Shown here piece after piece: positions 39,505 to 44,896 of a DNA stretch of 44,896 nt (position 1 is its first letter; each line of letters opens with the position of its first letter). Both the position numbers and the translations under genes were made by a program. The stretch covers positions 1 to 44,896 of the forward strand of contig JAFSCH010000114.1 of assembly GCA_017436865.1 (NCBI GenBank). The letters run 5' to 3'. This stretch comes from Lachnospiraceae bacterium (lineage in GTDB: Bacteria; Bacillota; Clostridia; Lachnospirales; Lachnospiraceae). Below the pieces are notes generated by a model. The model had not been told where the DNA came from, did not search any database, and worked only from the letters and a program-made list of their open reading frames with translations.

Positions 39505-40871
39505 TATTTGTCAAGATATTCTCTTGCAATCTGTACTGCTACCTGATTGAAAATTTCAGGGAAACTGTCGCAATATGCTTCGTATATATCTTTCTTACTT
39601 TCTATGGCCTGTGCTGCACATCCACCCCCACAAAACATCATGTACTTACAGTTTTTGCATTTTTTTATTTTATCTACCGTGCGTTGATTCCATGTCGAAA
39701 AATTCTCATTATAAATAAACTCCCCTTTCTCAACATCAACCTTGGCAACAATTGCTTCCTCCTTGTGCATCAAATCCCAGCAGGTGTACACATTTCCAAA
39801 AGGGTCCACAGTATACTTGCCACTGTGTGCAACGCAGAACTCTGATCTTAGTTCCATGAATTTTTTCTCTGTCATAAGAGGCTTTAATCGTCTGTAAATT
39901 CTGGCATATGCACTGTTATAGCAATAATTACTGCAACAATTTCCAATTTGCCCCATTACGGAAACATTAGAAAATACATTATCCTCTCTCTCGAAGCTAT
40001 CCATAGTAGCACAAAAATAGTAGGCAAAATTTGGATATTGCGTCAATCCCAAACGCTCATATTCTGCTGCCATTTGCGGAATCACATGACTATTTTCTCG
40101 GTTTACATTCGTTCTAAAAGTAACTGTTTTTCCTGTCTCTAGAGCTCGAAGTGCATTTTCTACAATACGATCAAAACTTCCATTTTTTCCAGACGGCTTT
40201 CTCCTTGCATCATGCACTTCTTTTGGCCCATCAATTGTAATTTTTACAGCCGTAAAATTATATTTTGAAATAATATCCAGATACTCATCTAAATAATAAC
40301 CATTTGTAATGACCGACATCGGAATCTGCTGTTTGTCGCATTTGTCGCAGGCGTAAGATACAATTTCTTTATTTCTCGGGAGAAAAGGTTCGCCACCAAA
40401 AAACACAAAATTCTTGATACTCTTTCCTTCAGCCACAAACCGTTCCATTTGCCTAAAGATAGCGTCTACCATGTCTCGACTCATATATGCTTTTAATCGT
40501 TCCGGATGCTCTTTTCTAATTACTCTTTCGAAACAATATTCACAGTCAAAATTGCACGCTAAAGTTGGCACAATGGACATAATGATATTCTGGCAATTAC
40601 AATCATGAATCTTCTTGCAAATGCCCGTTACACGTTCTATCTCTTGGCCCTCATAATCCAAAAACCCTCTTTGCATAAGAAAATGATATGTTTTTTCATC
40701 CATAGGTGGAAGAATTCTGTCATTTTTATCTGCGGTATCTAGTAGTTGCCCCAGGCTGTCATTAACTAACGCATACGCTCCATTTGCGCCGTTAAAAATC
40801 ACCCAGTGTCCTGACTGATCTCCCACCGGAAGGCAAATATTAAATTTGCTAGTTCTTACCTTTTTATTCAT
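39504..40871 (-). CDS. Radical SAM/SPASM peptide maturase with N-terminal recognition-like domain
   Basis: The 455-residue product has an N-terminal ~95-residue region (HWVIFNGANGAYALVNDSLG; MQRGFLDYEG) like the recognition domains in thioether-forming maturases. Its radical SAM core has CNFDCEYCF (about residues 112-120), FVFFGGEPFLPRNKE, ITIDGPKEVHD, and a SPASM C-terminus with clusters CVAHSGKYTVDPFGNVYTCW and CKNCKYMMFCGGGCAAQ. Such enzymes make thioether or C-C crosslinks in RiPPs. It is the last gene of a cluster with two other radical SAM genes and a Cys-rich peptide. Confidence 0.85.
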   Translation of the reverse strand: MNKKVRTSKFNICLPVGDQSGHWVIFNGANGAYALVNDSLGQLLDTADKNDRILPPMDEKTYHFLMQRGFLDYEGQEIERVTGICKKIHDCNCQNIIMSIVPTLACNFDCEYCFERVIRKEHPERLKAYMSRDMVDAIFRQMERFVAEGKSIKNFVFFGGEPFLPRNKEIVSYACDKCDKQQIPMSVITNGYYLDEYLDIISKYNFTAVKITIDGPKEVHDARRKPSGKNGSFDRIVENALRALETGKTVTFRTNVNRENSHVIPQMAAEYERLGLTQYPNFAYYFCATMDSFEREDNVFSNVSVMGQIGNCCSNYCYNSAYARIYRRLKPLMTEKKFMELRSEFCVAHSGKYTVDPFGNVYTCWDLMHKEEAIVAKVDVEKGEFIYNENFSTWNQRTVDKIKKCKNCKYMMFCGGGCAAQAIESKKDIYEAYCDSFPEIFNQVAVQIAREYLDK

Positions 40872-40899
40872 CCGACGTCTCCTATTGTTACTTTACTAT

Positions 40900-41913
40900 T
40901 TACGCTTGTTCCCTATCACACAACCAGCACCCCGGGTCCTCACGCATATAATTCCCATATGTTGCTAGCGCAGCACAGCGACTTCCACCCTGACACAGCT
41001 TTCGATGTCTGCAGCCCTTGCATGCCTGTGGTATCCGCTCTGCTCTTAACCTCCTTAGTACGTCGCTGTTATAATATATTTCTTCTAAGTCATTTTCAAA
41101 CACATTTCCGCAAGACAAAGCAAATTTACGACAAGGATATACTTCTCCTTTTTCATCCACAGCTAAAGCACGAATTCCTGCGCTGCAGTGATACGGATAT
41201 TCGCCTGATGCTAAAAACTGTAATGCACGTATGTTCTTGATTGCAAGCGAAACTTCATGGTTGATAGAATTTCGTTTTTCTGTCTCCAGTATCTCAACAT
41301 ATTCCTTTGTTTCCATCGGGTTCAACGGAGAAAGTACCTGATTATCCTGACATGGTACATATCTGTCACTCCATAAAACACCGACATGATGCTGCCTGCA
41401 AATCTCAGCCACCTCCGGAAATTGCATATAATTCATCTTATGCGCTGTAAAAGATACTCTTGTCGAGATACCATTCGCATACATGGTGTCTAACCCTTCT
41501 AAAACTCGTTTGAAATTTCCCTCACCACGAATAAAATCATGTGTCTTTTCATTTCCATCTATACTTACTTGAAGACACGGAATCGACAGACTGTTGAAAT
41601 CTTCCATCAACTCCTTTCCTAAGACTGTCCCATTTGTCATAATTCGGAAAGTAAATCTGTCACTGTATATTCTAATCAGTGCAAAAATTTCATGTATCTG
41701 CCTATGAAGAAAAGGCTCTCCCCCAGTAATATACACAAACGGAAGAACCTCTTTCTCTTCTTTTCTTATTCTGTTTATCAATCTCTCATATTGCTTGAGG
41801 ATTCTCTCTACATCATCCGCTGAAAGTTCAGAGGCGTTCGGCGCAATATAGCAATGCTTACACCGACAATTACACCTACCGGTGATGTGGATTTGTAAAT
41901 GAAACTGCGCCAT
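40900..41913 (-). CDS. Radical SAM/SPASM protein coupled to the Cys-rich peptide gene
   Basis: The 337-residue product has CNCRCKHCYIAP (CxxxCxxC at about 14-22), FVYITGGEPFLHRQIHE, QVSIDGNEKTHD and a SPASM tail (YHCSAGIRALAVDEKGEVYP; CKGCRHRKLCQGGSRC). Its ATG overlaps the stop codon of the precursor peptide gene as TAATG, so both are translated together. That coupling is strong evidence it acts on the peptide. It has no obvious extra recognition domain. Confidence 0.85.
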   Translation of the reverse strand: MAQFHLQIHITGRCNCRCKHCYIAPNASELSADDVERILKQYERLINRIRKEEKEVLPFVYITGGEPFLHRQIHEIFALIRIYSDRFTFRIMTNGTVLGKELMEDFNSLSIPCLQVSIDGNEKTHDFIRGEGNFKRVLEGLDTMYANGISTRVSFTAHKMNYMQFPEVAEICRQHHVGVLWSDRYVPCQDNQVLSPLNPMETKEYVEILETEKRNSINHEVSLAIKNIRALQFLASGEYPYHCSAGIRALAVDEKGEVYPCRKFALSCGNVFENDLEEIYYNSDVLRRLRAERIPQACKGCRHRKLCQGGSRCAALATYGNYMREDPGCWLCDREQA

Positions 41914-42092
41914 TAACAGTAACTGTTAGAAGGACAGTCGGTATAACACTCACAAGGACTATAACAATAACAATTAGGGTTACATCCATAGCAACCATCA
42001 CAGTTGCAGTTACAGCTTCCATAACAATCCGCTCCACTCGCTTCAAATCCCTGTGAATTCTCATACATGTCTACAAAAATCTGGCTCATCAT
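41913..42092 (-). CDS. Cys-rich RiPP precursor peptide (candidate)
   Basis: From the ATG at 42092 (GGAGGG 4 bases upstream; the ATG at 42104 overlaps that site) the product is 59 residues. A leader-like start (MMSQIFVDMYENSQGFEASG) is followed by a core with 12 Cys, mostly spaced by 1-3 residues and mixed with Tyr, Asn and Gly (CYGSCNCNCDGC, CNPNCYCYSPCECY, CPSNSYC). No GG-protease site or signal peptide is apparent. It lies between three radical SAM/SPASM genes on the same strand and overlaps the next as TAATG. The fit is a thioether-type Cys-rich RiPP; a metallothionein-like protein is a less likely alternative. Confidence 0.8.
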   Translation of the reverse strand: MMSQIFVDMYENSQGFEASGADCYGSCNCNCDGCYGCNPNCYCYSPCECYTDCPSNSYC

Positions 42093-42133
42093 ATTTCCCT
42101 CCATATATCTTTGACTTTTTATACTTATTAAAT

Positions 42134-43459
42134 TTAGTAATCACTTGACTGAATAATTCCTTTATCTCGTAATCCTTTTAATGCCTGACGGGCAACATCC
42201 AGTTCCAATTCAAACTTCTTGCTAAACTCATCCAAGGTAAATCCTTTTCCTCTAAAACTGTCTATGTATTCCGCAAATGCTTTTGTACAATATACGTGAT
42301 TGCCGCGATAAGAAATCCGCATACCAAAATCTTCTTCTACGAATCTCAGATACTCTTGAACTACAAAATATGTATCATAATTCCATCTTGGCAGATACTC
42401 CGATGTCTTTTGAAACACCAAAGGCAACCTTTTCAAATCAGAATACGTGTCCAAACAATTATATTTGCACTTTCTTGGAAGGCCATCCACACGGCAGCCA
42501 CCGCGACAGACCTCTCTTACCTCGCATCCAGAACATTCCGTTGGAATCATGGATTCGTCACGCCACTCACTCATTCTCTCCCAAATATCAGCAAACGGTT
42601 CTTTTTGAATATCTCCATACTCCTTAGAATCTCTGGCGCAAGCTCTAACCTTTCCTTCTGCCGTAACCACATAACTAGATTTCCCCGCTTCACAACCACC
42701 TGCAAAAGCAAATAAATCATATGCTTCCTGCGTTCCGATAGAACATGGAGTAATAGGCGACGCCGCTTTCACCTTCATGTCCAACTCGTCACTGACGCGA
42801 CAACAATTTTCCAAATAAACAGCAAAATCACCTTCATCTAACATATATTCATCAAAACGGTCAATCGCATTAATCGGTTCAGACACCCTAGTAATACTGA
42901 TGAGGTTTGCTCCATAACGTTCCTTTAAAAATTGGGCAGTTTCAAAAATAGAATGTAAATTAATGCGGGATACCACCATATTGAAACTGAAAATCACACC
43001 AACGTCCTTACAGATATCCATAGCCTCCACCACTCGCTCATAAGCTCCCGGAGTACTTACAATTCTATCAAACTCTTCCGGATTTGCGGAAGGAAAGGAT
43101 ACAAACAAGCCCACTCTGCGACGCACAAAATACTCAGCCATCTCCCTTGTAATAAGTGCTGCATTAGTATTAATAGCAATGCTTATCTTATTCTCCTGAA
43201 GAAGTTCCAATGCCGGCTTAATTTTATCAAATGCAACGAGCGGCTCTCCGCCCGTAAAGATAACACGTGCCGGTTGATTCTTTATAATCTTCTCAGCAAT
43301 CGCAAGATACTCCGAGGTATCCATACTCTTGTTCATACACGCCTTTACTTCTTCATCGGTTCGCCAATAATTGAAGCAATGAACACAATTGTGATTACAA
43401 TATGCGGTAACCTCCCAAAAAGCAGTAGGAGGATATTTCACCGTGCGATAATTTCCCAT
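42134..43459 (-). CDS. Radical SAM/SPASM protein with C-terminal winged-helix-like domain
   Basis: From ATG 43459 (GGAG 9 bases upstream; the ATG at 43474 has none and lies 14 bases from the predicted transcript start) the product is 441 residues. Motifs: TAYCNHNCVHCF (CxxxCxxC), VIFTGGEPLVAFDKIK, SFPSANPEEFDRIV, SPASM CEAGKSSYVVTAEGKVRAC and CSGCEVREVCRGGC. The last ~85 residues (FTLDEFSKKFELELDVARQA, LKGLRDKGII) are a PqqD/winged-helix-like segment that may bind the precursor. It is the first gene of the cluster. Confidence 0.85.
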   Translation of the reverse strand: MGNYRTVKYPPTAFWEVTAYCNHNCVHCFNYWRTDEEVKACMNKSMDTSEYLAIAEKIIKNQPARVIFTGGEPLVAFDKIKPALELLQENKISIAINTNAALITREMAEYFVRRRVGLFVSFPSANPEEFDRIVSTPGAYERVVEAMDICKDVGVIFSFNMVVSRINLHSIFETAQFLKERYGANLISITRVSEPINAIDRFDEYMLDEGDFAVYLENCCRVSDELDMKVKAASPITPCSIGTQEAYDLFAFAGGCEAGKSSYVVTAEGKVRACARDSKEYGDIQKEPFADIWERMSEWRDESMIPTECSGCEVREVCRGGCRVDGLPRKCKYNCLDTYSDLKRLPLVFQKTSEYLPRWNYDTYFVVQEYLRFVEEDFGMRISYRGNHVYCTKAFAEYIDSFRGKGFTLDEFSKKFELELDVARQALKGLRDKGIIQSSDY

Positions 43460-43494
43460 TCTTTGTATCTCCATAAAAATGTTCTATATTATTT

Positions 43495-43523
43495 ATAATA
43501 TCTCACGGATATTATAGTGTCAA
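43495..43523 (-). promoter_or_regulatory. Promoter of the radical SAM/Cys-rich peptide cluster
   Basis: On the minus strand a perfect TTGACA (43523-43518) and TATTAT (43500-43495) are separated by 17 bases. Immediately upstream (43543-43555) is CCGTTAGTCAAAT, repeated at 44711 upstream of the toxI promoter. Confidence 0.75.
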
Positions 43524-43542
43524 TCCTAAAAAGATGTTTTCC

Positions 43543-43555
43543 CCGTTAGTCAAAT
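43543..43555. repeat. 13-base repeat flanking the toxIN/small-protein block, copy 1
   Basis: CCGTTAGTCAAAT at 43543-43555 is identical to 44711-44723, and GTTAGTCAAA occurs a third time at 44724. The two copies flank the block from the frameshifted Cys-rich gene to the toxI promoter. They may be a regulator site or traces of insertion. Confidence 0.4.
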
Positions 43556-43587
43556 TATTTATATTTTATCAATAAAAGTCTATTATA

Positions 43588-43916
43588 TTACTTCCTTTTT
43601 AAACTGGCACGGGATACCGAAATTGTGAACTCATCACAATGGCATCCGTATCCTGTTGAAGTAGCTACCACCCATCCTTTTTGTTCACGCATATCATTAG
43701 CAAATTTTTTAATTCCAATTTTTTGAAATGAACATCCACACTTAAATTTGCAATCTATCCTAGCATAGCGTGAAACCCCATCATCCAAATCGTAAGCCGC
43801 CTTTAATTCGGATTTGTTGTGTGCAACTTGTGAAACATCGCCATTATTTTTCACCATGATATAACATGTTTTTTTAAATCATAAGGAAAGCATTCCTGTT
43901 CTTTAGCACTTCTCAT
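43588..43916 (-). pseudogene. Small Cys-rich protein, probably frameshifted
   Basis: No family recognised. A frame from ATG 43916 (behind GAGGAGAAGAA) encodes 21 residues (MRSAKEQECFPYDLKKHVIS then W) to a stop at 43851. The next frame (89 residues from ATG 43857) continues with KNNGDVSQVAHNKSELKAAY, CKFKCGCSFQKIG and GYGCHCDEFTISVSRAS. Adding one G at 43854-43855 (ATGGTG to ATGGGTG) fuses them as HVISWVKNNGDVSQ, giving about 109 residues; an A7 run at 43866-43872 is an alternative slip point. The Cys pairs (CxxxCxC, CxC) suggest metal binding. It lies between toxN and the RiPP cluster. Confidence 0.6.
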
Positions 43917-43947
43917 TTCTTCTCCTCATTTGTAATATGATATCAAA

Positions 43948-44508
43948 CTATTGATATTCTTGTAATTTCTTTAGTAAGTACTGTTTACACAATTTTTCTA
44001 ACTTTTGATAATCCAACGCTGATTTTACATAACCTGCAGTCAAATCATTTGCGGCCTTTTGCTTATATAACAAATTTGCATTTGCTATAATCTTTTCTCG
44101 ATTCTTACGAATGAATATCATCTCATTTTGAATAAGGTCTTTATATGTACTGTCCGTTTCATTTTCCAAATCATATAATTTTAATTCAGTTTCCGGAACT
44201 GGAATCATATGACTAATTCTTAATGTTCCTTTTAATTCTTTTTCGCCAGATGCATTCTTCACTACAATACGAATAATCGGTACTATGCTCTTTTTTATAA
44301 CCTTACTTTCTCCAGCAATTTGATAGTCAGAATCTTTTGGCGATGACAGAGGAATGTAATATTTGTACTCGCCTATTTGCATTACAACACCTAAATATTT
44401 TCTGGTATGCGTTCTTGCATTTATTTTATTAGAGTAAACATTAGGATACTGTTCGCGGAGCCATTCCACATATTCATCAGAAACACTATACAGTTTAAAT
44501 TGTTCCAC
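43948..44508 (-). CDS. toxN: Type III toxin-antitoxin endoribonuclease, ToxN/AbiQ family
   Basis: The 186-residue product has the ToxN/AbiQ pattern: KLYSVSDEYVEWLREQYPNV near the start, TRKYLGVVMQIGEYKYYIPL followed by SSPKDSD (the active-site region), RISHMIPVPETELKLYDL and a C-terminal helical half (NREKIIANANLLYKQKAAND). These are RNases held inactive by a repeated RNA antitoxin and often cause phage-abortive infection. Start is GTG 44508 with AAGGTGAT upstream. The toxI repeats and terminator lie directly upstream, as expected. Confidence 0.9.
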   Translation of the reverse strand: MEQFKLYSVSDEYVEWLREQYPNVYSNKINARTHTRKYLGVVMQIGEYKYYIPLSSPKDSDYQIAGESKVIKKSIVPIIRIVVKNASGEKELKGTLRISHMIPVPETELKLYDLENETDSTYKDLIQNEMIFIRKNREKIIANANLLYKQKAANDLTAGYVKSALDYQKLEKLCKQYLLKKLQEYQ

Positions 44509-44536
44509 GAAATCACCTTCTTCATTAGTATATAGG

Positions 44537-44645
44537 AAAAAATAAGGGAGCTAAATGCTCCCTCCGAGTTTAAAATTCTCCACTTGTATGGCAGGAGCTC
44601 TCCCGAGTTTAAAATCTTCCACTTATATGGCAGGAACTCTCCCGA
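44537..44645 (-). ncRNA. toxI: toxI antitoxin RNA: two 39-base tandem repeats plus terminator
   Basis: Two tandem 39-base units lie at 44607-44645 and 44568-44606 and share TCGGGAGAGYTCCTGCCATA and AAGTGGARRATTTTAAAC, differing at four positions. A partial unit leads into the hairpin GGGAGC/GCTCCC (44546-44562), followed on the minus strand by TTATTTTTT. This is the standard type III layout (promoter, RNA repeats, leaky terminator, toxN); the toxin trims the transcript into repeat-length antitoxins. Confidence 0.88.
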
Positions 44646-44668
44646 ATATAGTTTTTCTATCTATAATA

Positions 44669-44697
44669 ATTATATGCGCACTAATACAAAAAAGCAA
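44669..44697 (-). promoter_or_regulatory. Promoter of toxI-toxN
   Basis: TTGCTT (44697-44692) and a perfect TATAAT (44674-44669) on the minus strand are 17 bases apart, about 20-25 bases before the first repeat. Confidence 0.65.
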
Positions 44698-44710
44698 TAA
44701 CTTTTTTATT

Positions 44711-44734
44711 CCGTTAGTCAAATGTTAGTCAAAC
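44711..44734. repeat. GTTAGTCAAA tandem repeat upstream of toxI (copy 2 of 13-base repeat)
   Basis: CCGTTAGTCAAAT (44711-44723) is directly followed by GTTAGTCAAAC (44724-44734), a tandem 11-base near-repeat. The first part is identical to 43543-43555. Confidence 0.45.
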
Positions 44735-44756
44735 ACAATAAAAAAGCACCTCGAGT

Positions 44757-44896
44757 TGAACCGACCCCCAAAAGTTAGACCAAAAAATCTAACGATTGGG
44801 AGGTCGGTTTTTTAATGGCAAAATACAGTTTTGAATTTAAGAAGAAGGTTGTGGAAGAATATCTGCTGGGAAGAGGAAGCACTCACGAATTAGCAA
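44757..44896 (+). mobile_element. Left end of a second IS3/IS150-type element
   Basis: TGAACCGACCCCCAAAAG begins at 44757 and matches the inverted right terminus at 124-141. It is followed by a ribosome site and the orfA start at 44815. Segments 44761-44769 (CCGACCCCC) and 44798-44806 (GGGAGGTCGG region), and GTTAGA/TCTAAC, are complementary, so RNA read in from outside would hide the orfA ribosome site. The element continues beyond the window. Confidence 0.85.
44815..44896 (+). CDS. IS3-family transposase OrfA, N-terminal start (partial)
   Basis: ATG at 44815 opens MAKYSFEFKKKVVEEYLLGR followed by GSTHELA, the N-terminal helix-turn-helix region of IS3/IS150-type OrfA (sequence-specific binding of the terminal repeats). 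GGGAGG lies upstream. It runs off the window edge. Confidence 0.85.
   Translation, partial: MAKYSFEFKKKVVEEYLLGRGSTHELA

Noticed and set aside
44537-44645. CRISPR array
   Set aside because: Two tandem 39-base units have no spacers and sit in front of a ToxN gene; they are toxI repeats.
1-44896. Whole window as a 44.6 kb composite transposon
   Set aside because: Same-orientation IS ends flank it, but it holds core genes (guaA, nth, feoB, nagB) and an independent mobilizable element; the bases flanking the two IS ends differ.

Overview
The window looks like a low-GC Gram-positive genome, most probably a gut-type Clostridia of the Lachnospiraceae. The grounds are AT-rich sequence with strong AGGAGG ribosome sites, TTGACA/TATAAT promoters with 17-base spacers, and typical families of that group (DUF6472, DUF6040, FeoB-associated Cys-rich peptide, XRE regulators with helical-repeat tails). 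This is a family-level inference only. No rRNA, tRNA or CRISPR array was found.

Layout. (1) 1-141 is the right end of an IS3/IS150-type insertion sequence; a second copy in the same orientation begins at 44757, so IS ends bracket the whole window. (2) 139-4719 is a defence-like block on the minus strand: an ABC-three-component (ABC-3C) effector and middle component cut short by the IS, a Schlafen/AlbA-type ATP-binding regulator, and a papain-fold protein next to a small membrane protein. (3) 4826-11185 is an integrative mobilizable element: DUF6040, a coiled-coil protein and MobA/MobL relaxase (overlapping frames), an RSF1010-like oriT, DUF3847, MobC-like, integrase and Xis, a three-operator control region, a divergent XRE regulator, and an HNH plus restriction-fold nuclease cargo gene. 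(4) 11270-30876 is a long, mostly minus-strand accessory island of AraC (4) and XRE (3) regulators, GNAT (4) and Nudix (2) enzymes, two P-loop kinases, a methyltransferase, a serine-hydrolase-like protein, two ECF-type sigma factors with long tails, and a second, archaeal-type AspRS. Two genes here (AspRS and one GNAT) have leader-peptide/hairpin attenuators. (5) 31061-39453 is ordinary core genome: stand-alone GMP synthase ATPase subunit, endonuclease III, PAP2 phosphatase, a DtxR-like regulator with feoA-feoB and a small partner, a frameshifted cell-wall amidase, ProX and NagB. (6) 39504-43459 is a RiPP-like cluster: three radical SAM/SPASM enzymes around a 59-residue peptide with 12 cysteines. 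(7) 43588-44697 has a frameshifted small Cys-rich protein and a type III toxin-antitoxin locus (ToxN with a toxI repeat RNA).

The best candidate for an undescribed system is the Cys-rich peptide with three maturases (39504-43459). Next come the HNH-nuclease cargo gene with its operator switch, the two leader-peptide attenuators, and the IS-truncated ABC-3C locus.
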